Of a stretch of 64,000 nucleotides of DNA, positions 35,008 to 45,464 are shown piece after piece. The translations under genes were made by a program, and so were the position numbers. Below the pieces are notes generated by a model that saw only the letters and a list, made by a program, of their open reading frames with translations, was not told the origin of the DNA and did no database searches. The first letter of the stretch is position 1. Each line of letters starts with the position of its first letter. The stretch lies in contig JHVO01000005.1 in NCBI GenBank assembly GCA_000620185.1, positions 124,001 to 188,000 of the forward strand. Reading direction: 5' to 3'. This DNA is from Geodermatophilaceae bacterium URHB0062. GTDB lineage: Bacteria; Actinomycetota; Actinomycetes; Mycobacteriales; Geodermatophilaceae.

Positions 35008-36375
35008 TCAGCAGGGGCCTTCGGTGATGTTCCCGCCCATGCCGTCGGGGGAGAGGGTCAGGCAGACGACGTCCTGACCGACGGCCACCTGCACGCGCTC
35101 GCCGACCGAGGTGATCGACAGCCCGGGCGCGGTGCCCTCGTAGCCGGGCGTGACCTCCGGCAGGAACGACACCGACGGCTGGCCGCCCTCGCTGCCGGCC
35201 ATGCCCGCGATGTCCATGTCCACCCACGTCGCGATCATGTGCGCGTCCGGCTGCGGTCCGTCGCCCACGACGCCCCCGACGGGTGCACCGTCCTCGCCGA
35301 CTGCGTAGGCCTCGTCCCCGGCCTGGTAGGCGGACATGCCGGCCGTCATCAGGGCGCCGAGGTCGAACCCGACCGCGCCGTCCGGAGCGCTGATATCCCG
35401 CCCGGAACCCACGTCCGCGCGCAGCACGAAGGAGCCGGCCGCGTCGTCGACGAACTGGGCGACGTCGAGCTCGGCCCGCTTCAGCTCCCCGTCGCGCACC
35501 CAGAAGGACACGTCGATCTGCTTGTCCGGGACCTCGCTGACCGGAGGCAACTGCTGTTCCATCACGTCGGCCTGCTCGCCGTCGAACAGGGCGGGCAGAC
35601 CGGACCGGAGCTTGGTGTAGGCCTTGCGCAGGTCGACCTTCGCAACCAGGTGGTCGCCGATCTCGTCGTCCTCCCGGCGCTCGACGGTCGTGACGGCGTC
35701 CTCGAGCGCGGAGCCGAGGAGGTCCCGCATCTCGTCCGACGCGTAGTCGGACATGTCGAGACCGGCGGCGCCGCCGTCCTGGCCGGCCGCCATCTCCTCG
35801 AGCTGCTTCAGGTAGGCCGCGACGTCGACGGAGACCCACTCGCCGTCGAGGAACGCGGTGACCGGCTCGACGACCTCGGCCGGCGCGGGCTCGGACACGC
35901 CGTCCCCACCGGTGAGCCCGTTCCGGACCTCGTCGAGCCCCTGCTGCATGTCGGGGAACCGCTTCGCGAGCCCGTCGACGTCGGCCCGCGCGTACAGGGT
36001 CCGGCCGACGGAGCGCAGCTCACCGGCGACGAGGTCGTCGAGGCGCACCAGCACGCTGCTCGAGTCGTCGGTCTCGCTCTTCCGGTCGTCGCCGAGGTCG
36101 TAGGCGACGTCGAGGGACGACGAGAGCAGCGTGTCCAGGTCCTCATCGGACATGACCGACGTACTCGAGCCGGGGTCCGCGGACTGCGCGAAGGCCATCA
36201 CCTCGTCGGTCGAGCTCGCGATGGACAGCTCCAGGGCGCCCGACCGGTTCGCGGTGAAGTCGCTGAACGCGTGGCGCAGGGCGATCTTCGGCTCGAGGGC
36301 CTGCACGCCGCAGGCAGCGGTGCCGGTCACGACCGCGACGACGGCGCCTCCGGCCAGGAGTCGGGGCAGGCGCAC
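35008..36375 (-). CDS. hypothetical lipoprotein
   Basis: From GTG 36375 (GGAGG six bases upstream) this is a 455-residue protein with a lipoprotein signal peptide: VRLPRLLAGGAVVAVVTGTAACG, lipobox Cys at about 22. The mature part alternates acidic linkers with beta-rich segments (LDGEWVSVDVAAYLKQLEEM, KQIDVSFWVRDGELKRAELDV), resembling the LolA/LppX-like fold of mycobacterial and streptomycete envelope lipoproteins. That resemblance is weak and the function is unknown. It is single, convergent with the HDOD gene. Confidence 0.72.
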   Translation of the reverse strand: MRLPRLLAGGAVVAVVTGTAACGVQALEPKIALRHAFSDFTANRSGALELSIASSTDEVMAFAQSADPGSSTSVMSDEDLDTLLSSSLDVAYDLGDDRKSETDDSSSVLVRLDDLVAGELRSVGRTLYARADVDGLAKRFPDMQQGLDEVRNGLTGGDGVSEPAPAEVVEPVTAFLDGEWVSVDVAAYLKQLEEMAAGQDGGAAGLDMSDYASDEMRDLLGSALEDAVTTVERREDDEIGDHLVAKVDLRKAYTKLRSGLPALFDGEQADVMEQQLPPVSEVPDKQIDVSFWVRDGELKRAELDVAQFVDDAAGSFVLRADVGSGRDISAPDGAVGFDLGALMTAGMSAYQAGDEAYAVGEDGAPVGGVVGDGPQPDAHMIATWVDMDIAGMAGSEGGQPSVSFLPEVTPGYEGTAPGLSITSVGERVQVAVGQDVVCLTLSPDGMGGNITEGPC

Positions 36376-36544
36376 GGGTTCCTCCAGGGTTCGCGTCCCG
36401 GGCGGTACCCCGGCATCGATCACGGTCGGCGGGAGCCTGGATCGTGCGCGCCCCCGAAAGCCCCAGGTGGCGACGCGTGTCGGAACACCTGGGACGGCTG
36501 AGCCGCTGGGGGCTCACCGTTACCGGAGCGTGCCGTAACCACGA

Positions 36545-36582
36545 CCGCGGCACCACCCCCTGAAGGAGGGACGGTGCCGCGG
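36545..36582 (-). terminator. terminator of the acyl-CoA dehydrogenase pair
   Basis: CCGCGGCACC (36545-36554) pairs perfectly with GGTGCCGCGG (36573-36582) around an 18-base loop that can itself pair (CCCCCT/AGGAGGG). It begins 18 bases past the stop of the minus-strand operon. Confidence 0.75.
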
Positions 36583-36599
36583 AGCGGATACGAAGGTGC

Positions 36600-37771
36600 T
36601 CAGGCGGAGGCGACGCCGCCGCCCGGGGCGTAGGGGGCGCCGAGCGGATCGACCGTCTCGTGGTCGGCCACCGTGCCCGCGAGCCGGGCCAGCGCCCAGT
36701 CGCCGTCGCCGAGGAGGTGGTCGATCGCGGTGAGCCGGCTGGTGTAGTGGCCGACCGAGTACTCCGCGGTCACGCCGATGCCGCCGTGCAGCTGGATGGC
36801 CTCCTTGCCGATGTGCCGGCTCGCGCGGCTGACCTGCAACCGGGCGCGGTCCGCGGCGGAGACGACGTCGCCGCCGGCCTCCTGCACCATCGACGCCCAC
36901 AGCGCGGTGCTGCGCGCCAGCTCCAGGGACACGTACATGTCCGCGGCGCGGAAGGTGAGCGCCTGGAACTTGTTCAGCGTGACGCCGAACTGCTTGCGGG
37001 TCTTGAGATACTCCGCCGTCGTGCGCAGTGCGGTGTCCATCGCGCCGATCGCCTCGTGGCCGTACGCGATCCGCGCCTCGGCCAGCGTCCGCTCGATCGC
37101 GGCCGTCTGGTCGCCGGTATCCAGCGCGACGGCGGGGGTGCTGTCGAACCGGACGTGGGCGGCCCGGGTGCCGTCGTGCGTGCGGTAGCCGGTGCGGGTC
37201 AGGCCCTCGGCGTCCCCCTGCACCAGGAACAGTCCGGTGCCGCCGTCGACGACCGCGCTGACGACGAGGACGTCGGCGCGCGCACCGCTGGGCACGGGCT
37301 CCTTGACGCCGGTGAGTGTCCAGCCGTCCCCGTTCTGCGTGGCGGTGACGCCGGCGGCCGTCGAGCTCCAGCGGGTGCCCGGCTCGGCGTGCGCGAAGAT
37401 CGCGATCGTCGTCCCCTCGGCGATACCGCCGAGGATCTCCGCGCGCTGCTCCGCGGTGCCGACCGCGGCGACCAGCCCACCCGCCAGGACGACGGTCTCG
37501 ATGAACGGCTCCGGTGCCAGCACCCGCCCGATCTCCTCGGCGACGATCGCCACCTCGACGGGGCCGGCGCCCATGCCGCCGTCCTCCTCGGCGAAGGGCA
37601 GGCCGAGCAGGCCCATCTCCGCCAGGCGGGACCAGGTCTTCTCGTCGAACCCCGGGTCGGCCTTGACGACGGTCCGGCGCTGCTCGCTGTCGGCGTAGGC
37701 ACGGGCCAGCAGGCCGCGAACCGCCTCCCGGAGGTCGTTCTGCTCGCTGTCGTAGTCGAAGTTCACTGAGC

Positions 37772-37775
<4 letters not shown>
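36600..37775 (-). CDS. acyl-CoA dehydrogenase, second subunit of a heteromeric pair
   Basis: This 391-residue ACAD-fold protein has the segments FGVTLNKFQALTFRAADMYV (about 288-307, preceded by RKQ) and IQLHGGIGVTAEYSVGHY (about 345-362), which form the FAD/dimer half of the active site. It lacks the SEPxAGSD substrate segment present in its partner. Such complementary pairs form alpha2-beta2 dehydrogenases with two FADs, known from steroid side-chain degradation (FadE/ChsE types). GTG 37775 overlaps the partner's stop (GTGA); GTG 37766 is an alternative. The substrate is probably a CoA thioester of a bulky or branched acid. Confidence 0.88.
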
Positions 37776-38947
<1,172 letters not shown>

Positions 38948-39025
38948 CGGTCCTCATTCCTGACGGCGGACACGCCCCTGTGGCGCCGCCGTCGCATCGG
39001 GTCGACCCGACGATCCCACATCTGC

Positions 39026-39037
39026 TACCCGCCGGTA
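39026..39037. promoter_or_regulatory. candidate TetR-type operator, TACCCGCCGGTA
   Basis: TACCCGCCGGTA (in GCTACCCGCCGGTAACC) is 79 bases upstream of the acyl-CoA dehydrogenase operon start. It differs by one base from the site at 6578-6589. TetR repressors of fatty-acid or steroid catabolism in actinobacteria use such sites; the specific protein is not known. Confidence 0.45.
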
Positions 39038-39071
39038 ACCGGGGCCTCGGCGGAGCTCCGCACCCCGGGCG

Positions 39072-40565
39072 TCAGACGCCGCTCTCGCAGGGCAGCAGCC
39101 CCCGGTCGACGGCCGCCAGCAGCGCGGCGTGGTCGCGCTCGGTCTGGTCCGCGTAGCGCCGCGCGAAGGCGCAGAGGTGGACGTCGGCCTTGTCCTTGTG
39201 TCCCAGGTAGCCGGTGATCATCGAGGCTCCGCTGGTGCGCGCGTGCCCCTTGGCGAGCAGCAGCCCGCAGACGCCGGCGTAGTCGGCGAGCGTCGCGGCG
39301 TCGATGTCGTCGACGACGACGGCGCCCTTCATGTCGCGGAACTGGCGCACGTAGTACTGGCGCGTGCCGACCGTCGTCCAGCCGAGCAGCGGATCGCTGA
39401 CCGTCTGCAGCGCCTGCTGGTACTCCACGACGCGTTGGCCCTGGTGGGCGTGCCACGCCGAGTCGCCGTGCACGTACGGGGCGACGACGGACCGCCGCGC
39501 CTGCTTGAGCTGCAGGAAGAGGACGTCGTCCGGGCCCGACCCCTCGCACAGCGCGATGTAGGCCCGGAGCCCGACCGAGCCCACGCCGACCACCTTGTGC
39601 GCGACGTCGACCAGCCGGTAGCCGCCGAGGACGACGGCCCATTGGGTCCGCAGCGTCTGCAGGTACCCGTCGAGAGCGGCGACGATGAGCTCGTACTGCG
39701 CCGGGTCCGGGCGGGTGATGAGCGGCGGTTCCTCCACCAGCCGCAGCGCGCCGTCGCGCTGCTCGGTGAATCGCGGGAGCGCGCGGTCGCTGGTCCGCCT
39801 CCGTGCGCGGGTCGCGGCGTGCTCGAGCGCTCGCCGGCCGGCGCCGCTGGCGGTGTGGTGCAGGCGGTCCACGGTCAGCCGTTCGTAGGCCCGCTCGAGC
39901 AGCGGCTCCCCCGCTAGGTGCGACAGGTGCTCCCGGTAGGAGCGGACGCAGCGACTCACGGCCTCCCCGCACTCGCTCTCGGAGGCGCCGTTCTGCCGGC
40001 CCGCGACGTGGACGCTGGCGACCAGCCGGCGCAGGTCCCACTCCCAGGCGCCGGGATGGGCCTCATCGAAGTCGTTGAGGTCGAAGACGAGATCACGCTC
40101 GGGCGATGCGTAGAAGCCGAAGTTGCCCAGGTGCGCGTCGCCGCAGATCACCGGCGTGATGCCGGTGGCGGGCAGCCCGGAGAAGTCCTCCGCCATCACC
40201 CCCGCCGTGCCACGGAGGAAGGCGAACGGGCTGGCGGCCATCCGTCCGATCCGCACCGGGACGAGCCGGTCCACCCTGCCCGCGTTGCTCGCGATCACCT
40301 GCTGCACCGGGTCGGCACGGCGGGCGTCCGGGTCCCAGGTTGCCAGCGCCGAGCGTGGCACCCGCTCACGCAGGCTCCGCCCGATCTCGTAGCGCTCGGC
40401 ACGGGACGTGGCGGCGTGCCGGAGCGACCCGAACGCCGCGGCGTCGGTCGAGGCGAGCACCGTGCGCTCGCGACCACCCCTGGTCATGGGGTCAGGGTCG
40501 CAGAAACGCCCGGGATCGGCGTCATCAGCGTGGGCCGTGCTCTCGTCGGATCGGCGGGCCATCAC
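39072..40565 (-). CDS. DUF2252-family protein
   Basis: This 497-residue protein matches DUF2252: RMAASPFAFLRGTAGVMAEDF (about 107-127), ICGDAHLGNFGFY (about 140-152), VFDLNDFDEAHPGAWEWDLRRL, then DVAHKVVGVGSVGLRAYIAL and LQLKQARRSVVAPY. The GDAHLGNFG and DLNDFD segments resemble the catalytic and metal loops of aminoglycoside-phosphotransferase-like kinases, so a small-molecule kinase fold is likely. No substrate is known. ATG 40565 or the adjacent ATG 40562 is the start. It is 15 bases downstream of pobA in the same direction and could be transcribed with it. Confidence 0.85.
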   Translation of the reverse strand: MMARRSDESTAHADDADPGRFCDPDPMTRGGRERTVLASTDAAAFGSLRHAATSRAERYEIGRSLRERVPRSALATWDPDARRADPVQQVIASNAGRVDRLVPVRIGRMAASPFAFLRGTAGVMAEDFSGLPATGITPVICGDAHLGNFGFYASPERDLVFDLNDFDEAHPGAWEWDLRRLVASVHVAGRQNGASESECGEAVSRCVRSYREHLSHLAGEPLLERAYERLTVDRLHHTASGAGRRALEHAATRARRRTSDRALPRFTEQRDGALRLVEEPPLITRPDPAQYELIVAALDGYLQTLRTQWAVVLGGYRLVDVAHKVVGVGSVGLRAYIALCEGSGPDDVLFLQLKQARRSVVAPYVHGDSAWHAHQGQRVVEYQQALQTVSDPLLGWTTVGTRQYYVRQFRDMKGAVVVDDIDAATLADYAGVCGLLLAKGHARTSGASMITGYLGHKDKADVHLCAFARRYADQTERDHAALLAAVDRGLLPCESGV

Positions 40566-40580
40566 GGCGGCGGGGGGACG

Positions 40581-41750
40581 TCAGGCGTCGAGGGGGAGGC
40601 CGGTGTAGTTCTCCGCCAGTTCGCGCGCCGCGGCCTCCGACGAGCACACCCGTCGCAGCTGCGAGAGCTGCAGCTCGGCGTCGAAGTCGTCGCCCGAGGT
40701 GTGCAGCATCGACGTCATCCACCACGAGAAGTGGGTGCACCGCCAGACGCGGGCCAGCGCGCGGTCGGAGTAGCTGTCGACCAGGTCGGTCCACCTCTCC
40801 GAGAGGAGCCGCACCAACGCCGTGGCCAGCAGGGTCACGTCGGCGACCGCGAGGTTGAGGCCCTTCGCCCCGGTCGGCGGCACGATGTGCGCGGCGTCGC
40901 CGGCGAGGAACAGGCGCCCGCGGCGCATCGGCGCGCTGACGAACGACCGCATCGGCACGATCGACTTGTCGGTGACGGGACCGGTGTTGATCTCCCAGCC
41001 GTCGAGGGCGAAGCGGGTGGCGAGCTTGTCCCAGATGCGGTCGTCGGACCAGTCCTCGATCTTCTCGCTCGGGTCGACCTGCAGGTACAGCCGCGAGACC
41101 TTCGGCGAGCGCATGGAGTAGAGCGCGAAGCCCTCGGGGTGCCAGGCGTAGATGAGCTCGTCGGTCGCGGGCGCGGCGTCGGCCAGGATGCCGAGCCACG
41201 CGTAGGGGTAGGTGCGTTCCCAGACACGCCCTCCGGCGGCCTGGACGACGGGCCGCGAGACGCCATGGAAGCCGTCGGTGCCCGCGATGGCGTCGCACTC
41301 GAGCACCTGGGCGACCCCGTCGCCGTCGGTGAAGCGGATGCGCGGCGATTCGGTGTCGACGTCCTCGGTCGTGACGTCGGAAACCTCGAACAGCAGCGGC
41401 GGCCCGCCGTCCAGCTGTGCCGAGATGAGGTCCTTGGTGACCTCGGTCTGCCCGTAGACCCAGACGGAACGTCCGCACAGCGCCGGGAAGTCCAGCGTGT
41501 GCCGGGTGCCCGGGTACTGCAGGTGGATGCCGGAGTGCTCGAGACCCTCCCGGCGCAGCCGGTCGCCGACGCCGGCGGCCACGAGCGTGTCGACGGTGTG
41601 CTGCTCGAGGATGCCCGCCCGGATCCGGGCCTCCACGTACTCCCGCGAGCGGTTTTCCAGGACGACGGTGTCGATGCCCTGCAGCGTCAGCAGCCGCGAC
41701 AGCAGCAGACCGGCCGGACCGGCTCCGATGATCCCCACCTGGGTGCGCAT
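40581..41750 (-). CDS. pobA: 4-hydroxybenzoate 3-monooxygenase
   Basis: PobA hydroxylates 4-hydroxybenzoate to protocatechuate with NADPH and FAD. The 389-residue protein has the expected length, an N-terminal VGIIGAGPAGLLLSRLL (about 5-21), RIRAGILEQHTVDTL, the DG region (GTDGFHGVSR, about 158-167) and FLAGDAAHIVPPTGAKGLNLA (about 278-298), all conserved in PobA. It lies next to an IclR regulator and across from pcaHGBDC, which consume its product. It is transcribed away from those genes, probably with the iclR gene 49 bases upstream. Confidence 0.95.
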   Translation of the reverse strand: MRTQVGIIGAGPAGLLLSRLLTLQGIDTVVLENRSREYVEARIRAGILEQHTVDTLVAAGVGDRLRREGLEHSGIHLQYPGTRHTLDFPALCGRSVWVYGQTEVTKDLISAQLDGGPPLLFEVSDVTTEDVDTESPRIRFTDGDGVAQVLECDAIAGTDGFHGVSRPVVQAAGGRVWERTYPYAWLGILADAAPATDELIYAWHPEGFALYSMRSPKVSRLYLQVDPSEKIEDWSDDRIWDKLATRFALDGWEINTGPVTDKSIVPMRSFVSAPMRRGRLFLAGDAAHIVPPTGAKGLNLAVADVTLLATALVRLLSERWTDLVDSYSDRALARVWRCTHFSWWMTSMLHTSGDDFDAELQLSQLRRVCSSEAAARELAENYTGLPLDA

Positions 41751-41799
41751 GCCGGGAGTGTCGCGGCGACGGGCGTTCCGCGGAACCAGGCGCTTCCGC

Positions 41800-42576
41800 T
41801 CATCGGAAGTCGCGGGTGCGCGCCAGCTCCCGGCCGATGCCGCGGGCCGCCACCTCGAGCACCGGCACGAGGCGGGGGAGATCCCGCCGGTGCGGGGGGA
41901 CGACGATGCCCAGGGCAGCCGCGACCATCAGCCCGCGGCCCGCCTCGACCTGCACCGGAACGGCGACCGACGCGGCGCCCGGTGACATCTCCTCCGACGT
42001 TCGGGCGTAGCCGCGGCGGCGCACCTCGGCCAGCTCGCGGCGCAGCCGGCCGGGTTCGACGACGGTGTGCCGGGTGATCCGGGTGAGCGACCGCAGCACC
42101 TCCTCCTCGACCTCCGCCGGGGCCGCGGCGAGCAGCACCTTGCCCACGCCGGTGGCGTGCAGTGGCAGCCGGCTGCCGACCGAGCTGACCACCGGCACCG
42201 ACTCCCGGCCCGAGACCCGCTCGACGTAGAGCGCGCTCAGCCCGTCGCGGACGGCCAGGTGGACGGTGTCGCGGATGGCGGTGTGCACGTCCATCAGGAA
42301 GGGCGCCGCCACCTGTCGCAGCTCGAGCTGCACGGGCGCCAGCAGGCCCAGGTCCCACAGCTTGCGGCCCACCTCGTAGCGACCGTCGGGCCGGCGCGCC
42401 AGCGCGCCCCACTCGGTGAGCTCGCCGAGCAGGCGGTGCGCGGTGGTGAGCGGGGTGCCGGAGCGCTCCGCGATCTCCGACAGCGACAGTCGCGGGCTCG
42501 TCGCGCCGAACGCGTCCAGGATGGCCAGCGCGCGGGAGGTCACCGATCGACCGGGTGTCGCGCTGCGGCCCGCCAT
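41800..42576 (-). CDS. IclR-family regulator of the protocatechuate pathway
   Basis: This 258-residue protein has an N-terminal winged HTH (about 10-65: SVTSRALAILDAF, LSLSEIAERSGTPLTTAHRLL) and a C-terminal IclR effector domain (VHLAVRDGLSALYVERV, LPLHATGVGKVLLAA, GRGLMVAAALGIVVP). PcaR, PcaU and PobR belong to this family. Its position between pobA and the divergent pca operon makes it the obvious local regulator, responding to an aromatic acid or ketoadipate. Activator or repressor cannot be told from sequence. Confidence 0.88.
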   Translation of the reverse strand: MAGRSATPGRSVTSRALAILDAFGATSPRLSLSEIAERSGTPLTTAHRLLGELTEWGALARRPDGRYEVGRKLWDLGLLAPVQLELRQVAAPFLMDVHTAIRDTVHLAVRDGLSALYVERVSGRESVPVVSSVGSRLPLHATGVGKVLLAAAPAEVEEEVLRSLTRITRHTVVEPGRLRRELAEVRRRGYARTSEEMSPGAASVAVPVQVEAGRGLMVAAALGIVVPPHRRDLPRLVPVLEVAARGIGRELARTRDFR

Positions 42577-42582
42577 GCCACG

Positions 42583-42602
42583 CTTCTTTCACTGGATGGA
42601 AG
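42583..42602. promoter_or_regulatory. candidate IclR site in the iclR-pcaH gap
   Basis: CTTC-N12-GAAG lies in the 69-base divergent gap, within TTCTTTCACTGGATGGAAGT. The arms are short and the site is proposed mainly from position. Confidence 0.3.
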
Positions 42603-42645
42603 TTTCGGCTTGGGGAGCGTAGTCGTCGGGCCGTACCGTCCGGCT

Positions 42646-43389
42646 ATGACCGGGACCACAGCGAGCGGCCTGCACCTGCCGCGCTACCTTCGCGAGCCGG
42701 CCGAACAGCGCACTCCGCTCGGCTACCCCGACTACAAGAGCACCGGACTGCGGGCGCCCCTCCGGACCCCGGTCGACCTGCCGCACCGGCTCACCGAGGT
42801 CACGGGTCCGGTGCTCGGCGAGGACCGGGTCAAGCCCGGGGACGCCGACCTCACCCTGCGCCACGGCGGCGAGGCGGTCGGCCAGCGGATCCTCGTGTAC
42901 GGACGGGTGCTCGACAGCGGCGGTCGCCCGGTGCCCGACACCCTCGTCGAGATCTGGCAGGCCAACGCGAGCGGCCGTTACCGGCACGTGGTCGACCGGT
43001 TCCCGGCGCCGCTGGATCCGCACTTCGACGGGCTGGGCCGCGTCGTCACCGACAGCCTCGGCCGCTACGAGTTCATGACGATCAAGCCCGGCGCCTATCC
43101 GTGGGGCAACCACCACAACGCGTGGCGCCCGGCGCACATCCATTTCAGCCTCTTCGGCCGCGCGTTCACCCAGCGCCTGGTCACGCAGATGTACTTCCCG
43201 GACGACCCGCTGTTCGGCCAGGACCCGATCTTCAACTCGATCCCCGCGGTGGCGCGGCACCGGGCGATCAACCGGTTCTCCCTCGACCGCAGCCAGGACA
43301 ACTGGGCGCTGGCCTTCGAGTGGGACATCGTGCTGCGGGGGATCGAGCAGACGCCGTTCGAGACGGATGACGACGGAGATGTGGCATGA
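42646..43389 (+). CDS. pcaH: protocatechuate 3,4-dioxygenase beta subunit
   Basis: PcaH, with PcaG, cleaves protocatechuate between the hydroxyls to 3-carboxy-cis,cis-muconate using Fe(III). The 247-residue protein has LVEIWQANASGRYRH (first ligand Tyr region), GAYPWGNHHNAWRPAHIHFSLFG with the second Tyr and the His-x-His iron ligands, and TQMYFPDDPLF. The ligands lie in this subunit, as in characterised enzymes. It is the first gene of pcaHGBDC; ATG 42646 is 69 bases from the divergent iclR. Its stop overlaps pcaG (ATGA). Confidence 0.95.
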   Translation: MTGTTASGLHLPRYLREPAEQRTPLGYPDYKSTGLRAPLRTPVDLPHRLTEVTGPVLGEDRVKPGDADLTLRHGGEAVGQRILVYGRVLDSGGRPVPDTLVEIWQANASGRYRHVVDRFPAPLDPHFDGLGRVVTDSLGRYEFMTIKPGAYPWGNHHNAWRPAHIHFSLFGRAFTQRLVTQMYFPDDPLFGQDPIFNSIPAVARHRAINRFSLDRSQDNWALAFEWDIVLRGIEQTPFETDDDGDVA

Positions 43390-44039
43390 GCACGAATCCG
43401 CTGGACGTCCCGGACGTCACCGTGCCCTACGAGCCCCGCTCCGGGCAGCGCGGTACCGGCTTCCTGACCGAGCCGCTCCGGCTGGGCACCACCCCGAGCG
43501 CGACGGTCGGGCCCTACCTCGCCATCGGGCTGTCCTGGCCCGACGGCCCGTGGGCGGCCGCGGAGGGCACCGAGGACGGCTTCTGGATCCGCGGCCGGGT
43601 GCTCGACGGTGCCGGTGACGTGGTCCCCGACGCGCTCGTGGAGACCTGGCAGGCCGACCCCGACGGTGGCTTGGCGTCGCCCGAGGACCCTCGCGGGCAG
43701 GCGTCCTACCCGCGGTTCCGCGGCTACGCCCGCTCGGCGACGGTCGACCCGCCCGGTGAGTTCGGCGTCTTCACGCTCAAGCCCGGCCGGCTGCCCGACG
43801 GCGAGGGCGGGCTGCAGGCCCCGCACATCGACGTCTCGGTGTTCGCCCGCGGGCTGCTGGACCGGGTCGTGACCCGGATCTACTTCGCCGACGAGGCCGA
43901 GGCCAACGCCGAGGACGCCGTCCTGCGCGGCCTGTCGGAGGAGCAGCGGCGCACCCTGGTCGCGGAGCCGGCCGGCGACGGCTACCGGCTCGACATCCAC
44001 CTCCAGGGCGACCGCGAGACCGTCTTCTTCGCGGTTTGA
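43386..44039 (+). CDS. pcaG: protocatechuate 3,4-dioxygenase alpha subunit
   Basis: This 217-residue partner of PcaH has the same dioxygenase fold without iron ligands: LVETWQADPDGG and QAPHIDVSVFARG stand where PcaH has its Tyr and HIH. TVGPYLAIGLSWPDG at the N-terminus is typical of PcaG. It starts inside the pcaH stop (four-base overlap), so the two subunits are made together. A 100-base gap with a palindrome separates it from pcaB. Confidence 0.95.
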   Translation: MSTNPLDVPDVTVPYEPRSGQRGTGFLTEPLRLGTTPSATVGPYLAIGLSWPDGPWAAAEGTEDGFWIRGRVLDGAGDVVPDALVETWQADPDGGLASPEDPRGQASYPRFRGYARSATVDPPGEFGVFTLKPGRLPDGEGGLQAPHIDVSVFARGLLDRVVTRIYFADEAEANAEDAVLRGLSEEQRRTLVAEPAGDGYRLDIHLQGDRETVFFAV

Positions 44040-44060
44040 GCGGCTCCGGTAGGAAGGGCA

Positions 44061-44082
44061 CGTGAGCGAGCTTGCGAGCTCA
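44061..44082. repeat. palindrome in the pcaG-pcaB gap
   Basis: GTGAGC-(10)-GCTCAC with inner complementarity (GTGAGCGAGCTTGCGAGCTC, then AC) can form a hairpin in the operon mRNA. It could set the stability or the relative output of pcaHG and pcaBDC. The form is directly visible; the role is inferred. Confidence 0.5.
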
Positions 44083-44138
44083 CGCATCAGCGCAGCAGCA
44101 TCGCGAACGTGGCCGACGAGCGCCAGCGAGGAGGACAC

Positions 44139-45464
44139 GTGAGCGGTCTCTTCGACGGCACGTTCGCCCGCGGGGGAGCGGCCGCCGCCGTGTCGGACGA
44201 CGCCTGGTTCCGCGCCCTGCTCGACGTCGAGGCCGCGCTCGCGCGCGTGGCCGCGGGCGCGGGGCTCGTCCCCACCACCGCCGCCGACGCGGTGACGAAG
44301 GCCTGCGCGGACCCCGGGCGGCTCGACCTCGCGACCGTCGTGGCGAGAGCGGCGGACGCAGGCAACCCGGTGCCGCCGCTGGTGCGTGTCCTGCGGGACG
44401 CCGTCGGTGAACGCGACGCGGTCGCCGTGCACGTGGGCGCGACCAGCCAGGACGTCCTCGACACGGCGCTCGTGCTCCTCGCCCGCAACGCGATCGCCGC
44501 GATCGACGCCGACCTCACCGCGGCCGCCGACGCCGCGGCCCGCCTGGCCGCCACGCACCGCGACGATCCGGTGATGGGCCGGACGCTGATGCAGCAGGCC
44601 CTGCCGACGACGTTCGGGCTCAAGGCGGCCGGGTGGCTCGCCGGCCTGGACGGGGCCCGGCTGCGGCTGGCCGAGGTGGTCGCCTCGCTGCCGGTGCAGT
44701 ACGGCGGTGCGGCCGGCACGCTCGCCGCCTCGTCCGGCTCGGGCGTGGCGGTGCGGACGGCGCTCGCCGAGGACCTGGGCCTGGCCGACACGGCGGCCCC
44801 GTGGCACACCGTCCGGCTGCCGATCGCGGACCTCGCCGGCGCCGTCGGCGCGGCCGCCGGCGTGGTCGCGACCGTCGCCGTCGACGTCGTCCTGATGGCC
44901 CAGACCGAGGTGGGCGAGGTCGCCGAGGTCGCGGAGGGCCGCGGCGGGTCGTCCGCGATGCCGCACAAGAACAACCCCGTGGCCGCGCTCTCGGCCCGGG
45001 CCTGCGCCCGGCGCGCGCCGGGTCTCGTCGCGACGCTCTTCGCCGCGATGGAGCAGGAGCACGAGCGGGCCGCGGGTGCGTGGCACAGCGAGTGGCCGAC
45101 CCTGACCGAGCTGCTCCGCACCGTCGGCTCGGCCGCGTCCTGGCTCGCCGAGTGCCTGACCGTCCTTCGCCCGGACGTCGCCCGCATGGCGGCCACCGTG
45201 GCGGCCGCGCGCGACCCGGAGCTGGCCGGTGCACTCGCCGACGCCCTAACACCGTCCCTCGGCCGCGGAGCCGCCCACGACGGGGCCGCCGAGGCGGTCC
45301 GCGAGGCCCAGCGCTCCGGTCGCCCGCTGGCCGACGTGATCGCCGGGAGACAGGACGTCGACGTCGCCGGGCTGCTGACAGGCGGTCCGGACGTCGGGGA
45401 GGCGTCGGCCCAGGTCGACGCCGTCCTCACCGAACACGCTCGCCTGACCGAGGGGACCGCATGA
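44139..45464 (+). CDS. pcaB: 3-carboxy-cis,cis-muconate cycloisomerase
   Basis: PcaB lactonises 3-carboxymuconate to 4-carboxymuconolactone. This 441-residue member of the fumarase/aspartase superfamily has VHVGATSQDVLDTAL (about 101-115), RTLMQQALPTTFGLKAAGW and the signature GSSAMPHKNNPVAA (about 271-284) that carries the catalytic loop. GTG 44139 follows GAGGAGG; an upstream in-frame GTG (44109) lacks an SD. Its stop overlaps the pcaD ATG. Confidence 0.94.
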   Translation: MSGLFDGTFARGGAAAAVSDDAWFRALLDVEAALARVAAGAGLVPTTAADAVTKACADPGRLDLATVVARAADAGNPVPPLVRVLRDAVGERDAVAVHVGATSQDVLDTALVLLARNAIAAIDADLTAAADAAARLAATHRDDPVMGRTLMQQALPTTFGLKAAGWLAGLDGARLRLAEVVASLPVQYGGAAGTLAASSGSGVAVRTALAEDLGLADTAAPWHTVRLPIADLAGAVGAAAGVVATVAVDVVLMAQTEVGEVAEVAEGRGGSSAMPHKNNPVAALSARACARRAPGLVATLFAAMEQEHERAAGAWHSEWPTLTELLRTVGSAASWLAECLTVLRPDVARMAATVAAARDPELAGALADALTPSLGRGAAHDGAAEAVREAQRSGRPLADVIAGRQDVDVAGLLTGGPDVGEASAQVDAVLTEHARLTEGTA